Positions 33,101 to 48,500 of a stretch of 64,000 nt of DNA are shown piece after piece (the stretch's first letter is position 1; each line of letters begins with the position of its first letter). The stretch comes from Ascaris suum. Lineage: Eukaryota; Nematoda; Chromadorea; Rhabditida; Ascarididae. Both the position numbers and the translations under genes were made by a program. The notes under the pieces are model-generated. The model had not been told where the DNA came from. It did no database searches and saw nothing but the letters and a program-made list of their open reading frames with translations. The stretch covers positions 1,661,083 through 1,725,082 of the forward strand of contig CM024174.1 of NCBI GenBank assembly GCA_013433145.1, read 5' to 3'.

Positions 33101-34726
33101 CATTCGCTTCCCGGTTATATCTCTAAAAGTTTCCGAAGAATGAGCGAAAAATTTCCTACAGTGAGAAAAAATCAAAATTTAAAAAAGCAATAAAAACGGA
33201 AAATTTCGCACATTTACAAACAATTTGGCAAGAGCGTTTTACCTTCAGCACAAACTTTAAAGCGATAATGAGCAAATAACGCCTAAACCATTTATCAACA
33301 ATAAAATATCTAACAAAACCCTCAACATTTATTTGCCGCATTGTTCCAACCTCCTTTCGGCGAAAAACCGAGTACCATTCCTTGGTGCAATAGTTCTAGA
33401 CCCCTTCCAAACTATTTTAAAGATAAGTTTGGGATTGCTTTTTACTTTCCAATTCCGATTATTCTATAGGCATAAATTCAGGAATATTAAACATCACTTT
33501 TATACAACTGGCCTAAAATTGAGGCATCTCTCAGCCCCCAGTCATTACCACTGGAATAATCTGAAGTCCTAACAAACCTTATCCGCCGCTAAGCGAGCAC
33601 ATTTTTCTTCCAATGCCACCAACTTTGCGTTGAGCTCTTGCTTCTCACATTCCATCTGAAAAGAATTCATAAAAATAAGTTCTTTAACAAACACTTCTAT
33701 CAAAAACGTATGGAAGTCTTAGCAAATTTTACCTTCTTATACATAAAGGACTGGACTGTGTTCAACAGCTTGCTTAAACAATGCCCCCTCTAATTTTAGT
33801 ACAGGCAACAGCACAAGCTGCTTTCCTTGCGGTTATTAGACAAGTTTTACTTCATTTTACCCTCTAGATTCACTATATTATCATGCAACATATTAGCATA
33901 AAGATCTGCCGTTTAAAAAAAATGGTACTACACCAATGATATTAATAAAAAATGGTATCACGCTATTGACATAAAATATAGTAAACGCTGATTGACTTCA
34001 ATTGTTCTAAAATAGGCGCAATGTCAAAATAAACACAGCTATGAGATAAACGCGATCCCAACAAGACAACATTAGAATAATTGAGAAGTATATTATAGAG
34101 AGATCAAATAAACTTTAAAAATGCCGACATGTCAGTGCAGTTTTTTTTTCGCCTCGAAATCGTAACCAAATGTCACCTCTCAAAAACTAAGATGATCATA
34201 CCTGTTCACTTAATGAACTTAGACGAATAGCCGATTCTTCCGTATAGGCAGCTTTCTCAACTTTGAGCCGTCTGATATCATCAAGAGCACTCGACAAAGA
34301 AGTCTCCAACTGTGTATTCTAAAAGGCAATCCAAATTTTTAAAAAATGAAATCATAATAAAATTCACAGAAAAAACTCCCCCTCCCCTCCCCACCGCACC
34401 CTCCCCCAACCTAATTTTACAGAATAGTAGTTTAACGTAGACTAATTGCTTCGTTGATTTATCTGCATATTTGCCTAAAAATTGCTTCATTGTTGCCATT
34501 TCAGCTGAAATAAAGTTCAATAGAAAGCAAAATCGTTTGCACGACAAAACTCTTGCGCCATCAATAGTTATGTTCATCAACTGTATTGTTCACATAATTC
34601 CTTTGCCACTATCATTTTATAAAATACAAGCCCTCATTTGCTTAATCAATATGTATACATAAAAATGCATATATGTAATTAGAAATTTAAATAAATAAAT
34701 AAATGAACAAATGCATATTTACATAT

Positions 34727-34781
<55 letters not shown>

Positions 34782-34969
34782 TATGTGTACGTATGCATAT
34801 GTAATACTGGACTGGTAAGATAGTATATCCTATCGCTGGCCAATACAACACAAGCTCACAGCAGTAACTCACGTGCAATTCATGGTTTCCACTTGTGCCT
34901 TCAATGCCGCATTCTCCTTGCGAAGTTCTTCAGTGCCTCCTTCTCGCTGGCTAATAGTTGCATCTCAAC

Positions 34970-35002
<33 letters not shown>

Positions 35003-36514
35003 GTACATAAAATTCTGCAACACCTCACCAGAATTGTTCTCGAACATGATACTACTAAAAATAAAAACGTTGTAGTTAGAGAACGCAAAGGGGAACTATC
35101 ACTGGTCGTTAGGGTCCTAGAAATTCAAAAGGCAGACCCTCAAAATCAACACTTTCTGTTGCAGTCAATGAAGGCCCCTAGAAAATTGGCTCTAATGGAC
35201 TCGACTTTTGAAAACCTGTTGAATTTTGAGGATTTTTGTGATGCCATTCTGTATCCACCGAAATCTGGAGCTTCAAATGGCACGAGCAACAAGAGCGAAA
35301 CCTTAGACAGAAGTTCATTAGCAAAAAAAAGTAAAAAACATATTCGCCAACAAAAAAAAACTTCATTCAACCAGATAACATATCTGAACCAGTAAGCACT
35401 TTCATCAAAACAACACTCAAAAGCTATTCAAATTGTGATTGATAATTTCTAACTAGGTAATTAACCTTATCAGATTACAACAAAAACTAAAACAACTGTC
35501 AAAACATAATCAACGACTTCACCTCTACTGCAAAATAATAAACAATTACATATGCAAATATCAGTTTCCTTTTATTAAATGAGAGAAGCATAATATACAA
35601 ATAATATGATGACGACACAACCTATAACAGCTCTGAGATATCACCGAAGAGTCGATCGCATTTGCTGAAATGATCGACGATAACTCCCTCTATGAATGCT
35701 CAGCCACTTATATGAAATTCAAGCTCACCTCGCAAATACTGCATCCAACTTTAAACGACCTTCATCTAATCTCCCTCTTGCTTTAAAAGGATTAACTGCA
35801 GAGTACAATCGCCGGACTTATCGCCCTCACCGGCTGGATGTAACTTGTTGAGCACCTCTGATCTCTTTGCAATAGCTTTAGGTTTCAAACAACAAAAATG
35901 GATCGGTCGGTCACCTTAAGCGATTGTTCTCTCTTTCGAGCGTCTGCTTTTAGGACCATTATTTTTTCCTCCATTTCTTTCCGCTTCTCGTCGCATTCGG
36001 TTGTGATGCGTGTCATTTCGGCTTTTGTATCTTCATAACGCTTTGAAAGAAGACAAAGTTGTTCACGACTCTCGCGAGCCTAAATTCAAATCAATGAATA
36101 CAACGGATATTCACACGTAAATAACTAAAAAAAGCAACAACAAACAAATGGGCAACACTATCAAAAAGGCCGTATGAAAGATGCTTCAAAACAATTCAAT
36201 TCGCCTAACAAACTATTCAAGTAAACATAAAAAGTTCAAAGAAATCGCCTACGAAACTCTTTAAGCAAGAATTCACTTTCCCATCCCTTGACCGGACTCC
36301 AAGACAAAGCCATCATAAAATCCCATCACTCCTCAAAATTCCGAAAATCGGCCTAGTGCCTTCTGATCTGCAATTTTATGATCTCTAAAATCTTTATTAA
36401 AGTTGGTCCTTGCTTGATTCCGATGGGCAGCAAACATAATACAGACACGTTTACAATATGTTTATCAATGAAATTTTCACCTCTGATACCCCGACTCATC
36501 ATTCTACCTTCGAT

Positions 36515-36577
<63 letters not shown>

Positions 36578-39500
36578 CGACGCACGTTACGACGTTCTTG
36601 ACCCGTTTTTTAGTATAAAAAATAAAAACTGAGTTCCACTAAAATAAACAATGAAGCACACCTCATTCTGGGCCATACGCAGACGATCACGAATTTCCGC
36701 AGCTGACTTCTCGGCGTCGGCCCGGTCTCCTGATGTCGCTTCAAGTTGGCCCGTAAGCTGGCGTACAGCCGATTCGAGTTCAGCTTTCGCTACCTCCAAA
36801 GCAGACATCTGCAACGTAAGATGGATTGATTACACAACCAAAATCCTCTAACCCGAACAAATGCAGAATAAATGATCAAACTTCAGCGTATTTTGTTCAC
36901 TGAACAGGGGAACAATCAACTGCCCAGTAATATCAAATAAACATACAACTTCTCCATATGATCCATCCAACATGCAACCAACGAAATGATCCATTCAAAA
37001 GCTTGCAAGCAAGTGCTTTTGCATTCCCCAATAGCAAAAACACCAACCACAGGCAGGACTCGAACTTGTGACCTCCAGCTAAAGATTGCTGTCGATTCAT
37101 ATCCTTTCAGCGAATAAAAGACGAAAAATTATATTTGCAACTCAAAAAACCTTTTCATGATTTTGATTGATCTCAAAGTGTAGACTGCTGATCGTTACGG
37201 CATGTTCAGCGAGCATCTTCTCCAGGTGTGACTTTTCTTTCTCGATCGCAGCCAATTGTCTTACAGCTTCAGCCGACGCATCTCTTGTTTCCGCTTCTAG
37301 CTCATTAAGTGCGAGACTTTTTTCCATCAGCTGAAACATCGTCATTTATGTCGCTTTGTTAAAATATGGCAAAATCAATTCCTTCGCAACTACTTTCTTG
37401 CTCCTGATAAGATCTCTGATACGGCATTAAGGATGGATTTTCCTTCAGAAAAATTTCACAAAATTAAATTCATAGGAATTTTAAAACATCGCAGCTAAAT
37501 TTTTCTCGAATTGCTTTATGCCAAACTTTTTTTAAAAGGAAATCATAAAGTGATAACTTCGATCACCTTATAAAACCGAATCATTATTTATTCATCGAAT
37601 AATTTATGAAAAAGAACAAAATAAAATAAATGTTACATAAGGAAAAAAAATGTATAGCTATTGTAATAACGTATAACTCAAAGTTTTTAAAGGCTAAGAT
37701 GCTTATTTCAAATTGCACTATCCAATGGCGAAAATTCCCTAGAAATTATCTCAAATAAACAAAAAATAAATTTCAAGAATACTCCGTAACAATTGAAAGT
37801 ATTGTTGAGCGAAGATAACCCAAACACTGAATTCTCTTTTATTAGTTTCCTTTTATCACCGAAACTTTCGATTTGGTAATCAATGACATTTACCTATGGA
37901 ATCCGAGAAAATTTTTTGAAAAATATTCCATTAGGTAATTTCGATTTTCTCCTATCGACGACGATTATGCCTATTCAATGAAACGTTGTTTTATCAATAA
38001 ATGAGCCCATATTAGAGATAAAGTGAGGAAATTTTAAGTGTTCGATTAACATGCGATTTAACCGTCGACATAAGTTGTAACTGATGAATTCCGTTTCCGG
38101 TAAGCGGATGCTAAGTTTCCGGAATATCACCACTCAAATCTCTAATGTAATTAGACAAAATTCGAATCACTTAACGAAATGAAATAAACACCATAAAAAT
38201 CTCTCAAAAAAATTTGTAAAAAACATAAAAATGAAGTCAAAAGCTGCCAATATGAATGAAGTACCAACTTGAGATGAAAGTTCACTTTCTCGCTTTGCCA
38301 GTGTTTCTTTCACAGAGGCAATTTCGCCTTTTAGAGCCTCTTTGTCCTTCATCAGCGATGATAGACGAGCTTCAATACCACTCTTCTAAAGAAAACTTTC
38401 TTAGCAATTTCGGAGATTATATAAGCGAAAGAGGTTGCGATCGGGGTTAGAGGAGGAAGAAGGATGGGGGGGGGGGGGGAAGGAGGGAGAAGGAGTGGAG
38501 AGGAGGCATGAAAAAGGCTTTAATATAAAATAAAATAAAATGAAAAAAAACAGAACTGAAATAAAAAATATCCCGATGCACTATATCATAACGCAACACA
38601 TCTATTTTAATATTCTACCGACAAAATTACCATTTCCCACATAATATTAATCGCCACTCTTCAATAATTCCTTCATTTTCCCTCCTCATACACTTTTCAA
38701 AAAGGGTTTTTTATTTCTGGGAAAAAAATTGCAAAGGAAGGAGAAAAAAAACATTTTTTTCCAGGGAGAAATAATTTCGAGCTGCGATGGATCATCAGAA
38801 CTCAAAGAAAACATACGATCACATATATTAAATATTCTAACCTAAAATGCAACAATTAAAATTCATGGGAAAACATGTCAAAAGACCAATCAATAACCTC
38901 TTTTAATGCATTATGTTTAGCCTCCTCTGCATCTCGATTAGCCTTTAGCAATGAATCGTTAAGAATATCCAATTGCTCTTCATATTTTCTTTTTTCGATT
39001 GCTGCTTCCTTCATCTAAAATGTTTCACCGTTTCATTAATCATCAACAAAAAATAAACTACAAACGACCAAAAAAAAAATCCTTCCTCTATTCAATGCTC
39101 ATTAGCTATTAACATCAATTCAACTAAACAACAACCATCCTAGCATATTTACCCATTTACGAATCGATTCAAAAGGAAGGCAATTTTTCGAATCAAAAGA
39201 CCACATAGCTTGTATAGCACCCTCATTTTAAGAAGCATTTTCATATTCTGCAGTTTATTGTAATTTTGCTTTATTCCATAGGTAACCAATGGGCAATTCA
39301 TTAATCAACAAAATAAAACGCAGCAATAATCATCATTCAATAACCGAGCAAATACAAAAAATTCCCTAGATCATGCCAAGTGACCTAGAATCCTAGATCT
39401 CAACGTTGCTTACAATATATATGGTATATTTGAAACGACGATGTCGTTCGAACAGCGTTTACCTGACAACACCTCCTGATCGTCATATGACTGTCCCCGA

Positions 39501-42500
39501 CTTAGAACTAGCCGATTCAAAACGTAAAATCCTATCAACAACCAGAATATTTCAGGAAGGATTTCGTTCAAATTCGATTAGAAAATAGATTCCGGAAAGA
39601 TACACAGGAGCATCTTTATACTTGAGATCTTTAAATAAACAGAGCAGCTCACGTTCTGAATATTTATGTCGTGAATGCGTTTCAATTCCTTCTCTTGGCT
39701 TTCGACACGATCCTGAAGGCGTGCTCTCTCCAACTCTCGGCCATCCAGAGTAGATTGGGTCATCGCTAATCGACATTCCAACTCCAGCTTCTTATCTGTT
39801 ACCTTAAATTTTTTTTTCAGGACGCATATCTTCCCAAAATACGCAACAAATCACTTGGAATGCTCTTATTGGAAAGCAGCTAAAACCGAACTGTACATTC
39901 GGTCCAGAAAAAAACGATTAGATACACTCATTGACAAAATATAGTGGCAGTATTCGTGCAAATTTCTGCTTCCTTTTTATTCTACACGTCAACTAAACAT
40001 CCAATAAAAACAGCCATCTATCAATAAACGCCTATACAACAGTATAACCATCAAAACTCTCAGAACAAGAAAACAAATAAGATATTTCTATCAATGTTCC
40101 GCATCATCTCTTTTTGCGAGGGAAATTAGTTCGCTCTAGCATCGAAGATTATCTTACTTTATCAACTAAGCTTCGTAATCTTCATATTTACATCTCATTC
40201 AAAAAAAAAAAAACCAAAAAATAACAATATGGAAGGTAATCCAAACGTTCTTCAAATATGCAAAAATTTTTCCATTTTCATTTACCTCATTGCACTCACT
40301 ATTCATAGCAGAAACATTCTATGCAAATAAAATTTTGCGACTACAACATCTTCATCGAGACCGATACCGATTATATAACATTTAAAGCTTACAGATCACC
40401 TCGATTAAAGTGCAAAAAAAAGATGGTCAAAAAATCCGACTGCAACAAATAACATACGAATAAGGACAACTTACCTGATTGAAGGAATTCTGCAATGCAC
40501 TAAGAGATTCCATCATTTCCTCTTTCTCAGTGCACATATGAGCGTATTGTGCGCGTGCAATACCAAGCTCAGAACGTAATCCTGCCAGCTGCTTCTCCAG
40601 ATCGGATGAATGTGCACGCATTTGACGTACTTGTTCACGTAACTTAAATATCTATTTTGTTCAATTGCTAATATGAAGAATCGATTGCGAATATTTGTAA
40701 GCTGTTTCATAATTCGAGTTAAATCCATCAAGTCACGCTGCTTTTTACGTATTAACGTCCCAAAACCCAAATCCCTGATCCTTAACACGACAATTTCGGC
40801 CCACAAAAAAATAAATTCCTATCCCATCATACAACAATCCCCATTTATAAAAATACCATATGTTAGCCTTAATTTAAGCATTATTCAACCTAAAGGATAA
40901 TCTTTCTTCCACTACACACCAACAATGATATATAACCAGTTGGTACAGCTAAAAGAGAGAAAAACGGCGAGGAACAACAACGAATCTCTAAGCGATAGCG
41001 AATTTATGTGCCAAAATCGATTTGTAACTTTGGCCTATTCTCACCATCAAAAGCAGCAGCTCAATTATTTTATCACTCAGTGGTATAAAATTTTCGAAAA
41101 AAAAAGAAACATAACTGATGATGTTCCATACATCCAATTCCTATCAATTTATCCATACTCAAGCTATCTTAAGCCAAAATGTCCATACAAACCTGCAAAA
41201 TTCTCCAATAAATATCAAAAAAATTCAATCGGTGCAATAAAAATAAAAACATCGGTCGGTATATATCCGGTTGATCCAATATTATTCAGCATTTAATTCA
41301 TCATGAACTCGCCAATTATCCACAACAACCAAAAACTATGGTATTGCATACCTCTATCAAATACTCTTATAAATAACCAAACTATTCATTCATTCAACGC
41401 AATAAAAAAATTAGCAAGTAACGTGGAGAGAGAAACTTTCATAAAACTTAACAATTAAATAACAACTTTTCACATCTTCCCTTTCCTTACCTCCTCCTAT
41501 TGAAAAATTTATCCGTAACGAAAATAGAAGCCTCGTCTCGGGGTTATTTCACTCTCCCTCTCCCATTCCATTTTCAAAGTTTGCTCGTATCATGCCGATT
41601 AATGTGCGTGCTTGACAGCAACAACAACATTGAACCTCTTCTTTCGGTTGTTCCTCCTCCAATTCGCGTTGATGGATATTAAGCTGAGCCGCTAAATCGT
41701 TCGACCGTTCAACTTGAATCGATAATTGTAGCTCATGATCACGCTGCTTAAAATAAATTATAATTTAATATATCTGAGGTAATATATATTTATTTGACTG
41801 GCTGATCACAAAATCGTAAAATAACTTATACCTTCTCCATTTTATTTTATTCAAATACCTTTTGGCTTATATCTCTTTGTTTCTGAGGCAAAAATATTAA
41901 ACAGAGAGGAAAACTTACAACGATTTAAAGAAGAAATTGCTTCATCTTCCTTATATTTGAAAAAAGATTATGCAGATTACTCTTTTTTCACATTTTTCAA
42001 CGAATTTTTCCACAAAGAGAACGGTTGCAGTGCTTGGCGAATACCATTTAATTACCTCTTGGCGAATTCGTTCCCTTAGCGAACCAATGAGCATTTCCAT
42101 CTCTTCTTTTTCCTTTCCTATAGCCATTATCGTTCTTCTTGAATCTTCGACGGTGTCTGACATCGAACGAAGTTGCTGCAAACAATTGCATTCCTATGCA
42201 TTATTCTAGCTAATTTATTTTATTTCTTTCCCACAAGCACTCCGCCACTCGCAGACAAGGCGGGTTTAACTTCCAACTTGCTCCAGCTCACATGAAGCAT
42301 TGAGGAAAACTCTCTCCAAAAGCATTTTACGACATTTTCCTCCAAAAGCTCCGCGACATTTTGAACGCCTAAAAGACTCAACGCCACAACTGTGACCACC
42401 AGTACTTTTTTGCAGTCACTGCCAGCTCACACATCTCTGTTTTAGTTTCTTCTATTCAAAGTGCGCCAGGATGGAGGAAAGCAACAGCGCCTTCTTTCGA

Positions 42501-45500
42501 CAATGCTTTCCTTATATATGAATGCTTGCTTACCGTGAGTGCTCTTAGAGTCTTTACTTCTGCTGATCCATCCTCATAGCACGTCAAGATGCACGAGAAC
42601 GTCACCCAGTCTCCTCCCCCCTCCCCCCCACAATGTTTCATCGTCCATCTAAGACGTATTTATGATAATATTTCATCGACTTTCTTCGTGCCGCTTAAGG
42701 AAGCAGTCTTCTCTGCCATGCGAGAAATTATTCTACCCAAATGAGGTGAATTTTTTTAGTGTTATCGATGAGGAATCATCGATATTGCCTAAGGCCCTAA
42801 ACATCGTCACTTATTATCTCTAAGTAAGCAATTTTCCCTATTGCATCAAACTCGATTCGTTACTAATTATAATAGAAATGCTAACTCAATTCAAGGTGCA
42901 ATTTAATCTCCGCAATAACTTCAAATAAGCAGCACAATAAGCAACCTGTAAATAGCTGTCATTTTGATTGCGAAGTTCAGCGACTGTTTTTGTGAGAGAA
43001 ATATTGTGCTCATTAGCAACCTGTATTTCCATCATCTTTTCGTTGCACTCGAATTCCAAACGTCGAATTTCCTCCTAAAACAATTAGCCAATCAATGGCC
43101 AAATAAGCTAAGTTCAAGCCAACTTGGCCAACAAAACAAGTTCTAGCCAATTTGGCTAACAAAAAATAAAAACCATTTTGTGTCCTCTTTCAAAAGAAAT
43201 ATAAAACAACTAAAATGACCTAATCATTGAACACGGAAGAAATTATTCTTTATATATCACTTAATTATGTACACATAATCCAACATCGATAAAACAGCAC
43301 TGAAAGTCGATTACCTCTTTACTGAGGCGAAAATGGTCATACGTACTCTACGATAACGAACAAACACAACTGCCCTTCTTCTATAGCTTCAGTTATAAAA
43401 TGCAAAAAACGAATAAAAAAGCCATCAAATATCATCGAAATAAAGTGAAAGTGAAAAAGAAATTAAGAAAAAACGAAATACGCAGCCTTCTGCCTGCTGC
43501 TTTCGCTGTACGAAAAAAATTTATTCCTCGGCTAAGGTTCCGTCTTACTTAAATTTGATATAAAATATTATTCTTGAACTGAAATACTACAAACTTCTAT
43601 CAAGGAAATTTATGAGACACTCATTGCAAATTTAATCGCCCTGATCTCCTTGATCAGGCACCACTACACAATGACCTCACAAGTTGTGGAGTGGAGCTAA
43701 ATTCATCTGCATCTGGCCTTTCAAAAATCAACAGCGATAGCCCGGTTTCATAAACACTTCATTTATCACCTTCTGCTGATACAGAAAAACAAAACAACTC
43801 TTCCAGCGAACAAAAAAAAAAAAAAAAAGAAGAACCATCTTTAGCAGAAAGTCTTCAAAGATAAAAGACGCTTCACTTGAACACTTCATTTTGAAAAACA
43901 GAAGAGCATTACCTTCTATTCAAAAACATTTCATGTATGAAAATACTTCCCTTGAACTATTCTATATTGTTCGCAAAATAGTTATAACAACTAATGGAAC
44001 CATAGCGAGTGCAGACTAACATAGGCCTCCTCATTTTGGTCATGATAGGCTAAAACACTAGGTGAGATTTACATGATAAATACCCTATCTCAAAACGAGA
44101 AAGATAAATTCATCTCACAGCACCTTATTCTAGGTTGCCACCTCGTCAAACTTTGTGATTAAGCCGCAAAATCTATAAACACTACAAATGCCCAAACGAT
44201 ATCTTTCATGAAGTGCCAAAAATACTTATTTTATCTGGTATTTTGTGAAAGAGTTTAATAGCAACTTAACAACCTAGATCATATAATAACTCTGCAGTTT
44301 CATACAACAATGCTCTGGTTTTTTAGTTGTATGCTCAGCATGACGTCCAACTACACCTATTCATTTATAGTAGATCAAGGACTTACTTGATTGATGACTT
44401 TTAACTGATGAAGGTCGTTTATCATTCGTTGTGAATCACCAACAGCTGCATGACTCTGTGCTGCTTTCTCTTTCCAATCATCAACCTCAGCCTTTAATGC
44501 ACAACATTCGCTCTCGTAACGTACCGCCAACGCAGCCTTCTCCTCTGCTCTGTAATTTAAAAAAAAAAATCTCTTTCGAAGAGAAAACATCAGACGGGTG
44601 ACCGAGGTATCTCAAAATGGGGGAGGAGTGGGGGAGGGGGAGGGAGGAGGGGGCAGGGGGAACTATCAGCGAGAGCGTTGCTCAAACTTCAGAGCGGAAT
44701 CAATCGTCGCGACAATTTCACTAACAAGTCTTTAACTCCGAGCACCATCAATATCACCTAATGCTCTTTGTTTATCATTAACTCAAATACGCAACGCTTC
44801 TCCTATACTTCTTTCAAGTACCTATTGATAAGTTCTTGATAAGTCATAATGGGAAAGGATTCCAGTTTTTTATTTATCGATGTATGTACGAGAAAAAAAA
44901 ACTTATTAGAAAGTAGTCAGAAATCTTCGAGACTTAATAATAAAGAGTTAGTAGCCAAAAAATACTCATAATTTGCATATTTCGCATACAGTTTGCATTT
45001 GCATATAATGTCATATAGATTGCATGAATAAATTAGCCTATGGTCAATTCAAACTCTGAATGCAATTCTTTTCACAAGCGGAAAAGAAAAACTAAAAACT
45101 CGAAAAATTGAAGTGCCACTTCAAAGATCACCAACTAACAATGAAATACTAAATCAAGGATCATAGTCAATAATAAATGCTTCTCAATGATTGATTTATA
45201 TTAGCGAAGAATAGGACATCAACGACTATTGGCTGTATTAAATGAAAGAGAAAATTTTCCACTGAGATCCGATCCACTCGGCGTTCCGGCATATCCGTCT
45301 ATGATTAGTGAAAACTATTGAAATACAAACCTCTTTGAAAATTTCTCCAAATCCTGTGCCATACGACTCATTCGAGTTTCTATTAAATCTTTCTCGTATT
45401 CCAATGCATCACATCGCTCTCGTAATCTCTGCAATTCGAATTTTCAGCCAAGAAAAAAAAAAGATACAAAACTGCGGGTAAAACTTATCAGATCAACTGA

Positions 45501-48500
45501 CACAATAAGATCAATGAATATAGTAAATTAAAAAAGTAATAAAATATACGCAATAATGGATCAAAACTTTAACTAAAGCTATCGTTCAAATATATTTCAA
45601 AATAAAATACCCATTTATTTCGAATTTACCAACTGGACGATTTAAAGCGAAACGACATAAAATGCAGTCCGATCAATCGCAAAATCAACAAAACTTTTTA
45701 ATGCCATGTTCGGATGCTTTCATATCTCACTAAAAAGTTGACAGATCGTTCCGAAAAATTAGCAGAAGAATCATCGCATCGGTTAGATTATAATCAAAGT
45801 TTGCAGTCTTCACTTCAATTATTTCCAAATCGACATCAATGAAGAGAGCAAACTCATTTAAAACACACTTCACTTCACCACAATGTACTCCGCATATATA
45901 AATTTTATCGCGAAATTATTTTTGTAATGCAAAAATCCTTATAAATGTCTGCATTAAACTTCGATAATATATAGATTATCGATCGATGACGATCGATAAT
46001 TCAAATCAGTAAACTCATTTTTAATAACTATGAACTAGATTTCCTTTCCATTAAATTCAAAGTGTCACTAACGCGAATTTCTGAATCCTTTTCGCGAAGT
46101 AATCGAGCTTCTTTAATGCGTGGTGATGATAGTACCTCGGCCAATGGACTTTGACCAGCCGTCGATGGTTTTCTTCTTTGCGATGATGCAAAATGTGGAC
46201 CACGTATACGTGCTGATTGCTATAAATTCATAAATATTTATGAGATAAATGAGCAAATGAATATAAATTTTTAAACACTTTCTATAAAACGACTTAACGA
46301 AAAAGATAATCGCAAAAAACAGTGGATACGATAGGAAAATAGCACTGAAATATCACACAAAAAAATAACAATGAAGCAAAATTTTATTAAAAAACTCGAA
46401 ATTTAAATACAATTTGACGTAAAATTCTCTGAAAATAAAAAATTCTTTTGAGACTTTTGATGTATGTTTATGAAAAAAATGAACAATTATAAGTTCTATC
46501 TCTTTATAAGAGAATTATACGAGAACATATTGCATACTATCATTCTATCTCTTTGCATTAGAGCGCTATAAAAAAAATCGATAATTTCCACTGCAGTAAA
46601 AAAGTAGAAAACTTTTTAAACGCTCAACTTGCATTCAAAATTAGGTTAGTTCACGATCTAAAAACAAACTTTCGTCAAAGAATCGTAAAAAATTGTGGAC
46701 ATAAAAATATCTTATTGGTAAGTAATTTATTTAGTATTAGAAACAATAAACAAAACTACCTTCGGTGTAGTAGGAGGTTTCATTTCGTTATGCAATTCTT
46801 CAGCAAGTCCTTGCGAAAGAATTGCAGGCCATGAATCAATTGTGTCCCATTTCGATTGTTCGTCGAGATAGCGAAAGATTTCCTTAAGGTGTTGGAAGAC
46901 GGATGGATCGAGTCCATATTGAGGATCCAGAAGGTCGGCATGTGTTATACGCATTTCATTCATGATCGCCACCATGAACTTGACGACCTCAAGGTTGTCA
47001 CCTGTTGCAGCCGACTCCGCGTTGAGTTGCTCCGTTATGGCTCTCTCACCTGTCGCCCTGTTGAGAAACTGCACCGCTTTGTCATATGCCAAAGCTGCTG
47101 ACGTCTCCTCCATCACCCGTTGTTCTCCGGTCTCCCTACAACCATATTACGCTACAAATTCTAGCCGTCTAAAAGCTCCGAGATTGGTTCGATGAAATAT
47201 GAGCACCTGTCGAGGTGGGATAAGGTTTAGCCTCAACCTGGTCGGCTGGCAGGATAAGGTTTAGCCTCAAACTGGTCGACTAGCTGGATAAGGTTTCGAC
47301 GACTCAACTTGGTCGGAACGCATCTTATTACAAACCACACTTAACTAGGTCAAACTTAAATCTCTTCATCCTTGCGGTATCCAAAAAAAAAAAAAAACAA
47401 GACTTACAAAAAGTGCACGACGGTGACAATATGTTGGCGCCAAAGCTCTGAAAAACCATGCACCGGTGACACTCCCAGCGTTCCAGCGAAGCTTATAAAC
47501 TGCAAACAGTTCATTGGCAGCAATGAGCAAAGATGAAATATAATGGCTAGTCAATCTCATCCCCCAACCTCCATATTAACCTCTCATTCTCGCCTGGATA
47601 CCTCGGGAAGAAAAAAAAACATTAGCTTTACCCAAAAGACAAAAAAAAAAGAAAAATTTAAACAATGCAGAGAAAATTCGCACTTCAAATATTCTTTACG
47701 ATTATATTTCCGCAGGAAACTCGCAGATTAGATCATTTATATGCTTGAACTATGAGCTAGCCTTTCGACCATTAAACTGAAAGCATTGAAAAATAAAATA
47801 GAGTAAAGAAAGCAACACAAGTGATCTTTTTACTCGAAACTGTTTATTGCATTATCTATGTTACGCTCATAGCAAATGTTTAATTCGTGCTCGAAAAATA
47901 AAATCATTAATTGTTGCTTGAAGGAAATTACGTCTCATATTAAATATTTCCTATAGAGATGAATGGTGTCGCCTCTTATATAAAAGAAATCACCTACCGC
48001 ATCATCGTAGATCTCTAATCCACTGATCAAGCATATAGACGAATGCCACAAGAGTTATAAAGGTCTCAATCTGTGCTCACATTTTGCCTCAAGTGCAAGA
48101 TACGCTGTCCCGAAAAATCAAATTCCTGCTATTTCTTCACTGCCTCTTAGCTGACATTTTAGAGATGTGGATACTCTCAAATCTTTTCCTTCCATTGCAA
48201 TTATTTTTCTTATTTATATGTTTAGCTAGTGCTCATAGATATATATCTGTAGCTTGTGTTATTTTTTGCGCTCTTATCATATTTCCCTTCCGTTGCTGAG
48301 ATGATTTTATAAACGCAAATTCTTTCCGTTGCTCGCAATAATAAAATATATAACGCATATTTTATCAAATCCGTAAATCCTTTACATATAAATAAATAAG
48401 GTCTTTCAAACACTTATCACAGCTTCATATAACAGACTTCTCCAAACATTCACTAAAGCTTCATATATGAGGCTTCTCAGAAATTCGAACGAGTTTGAAA

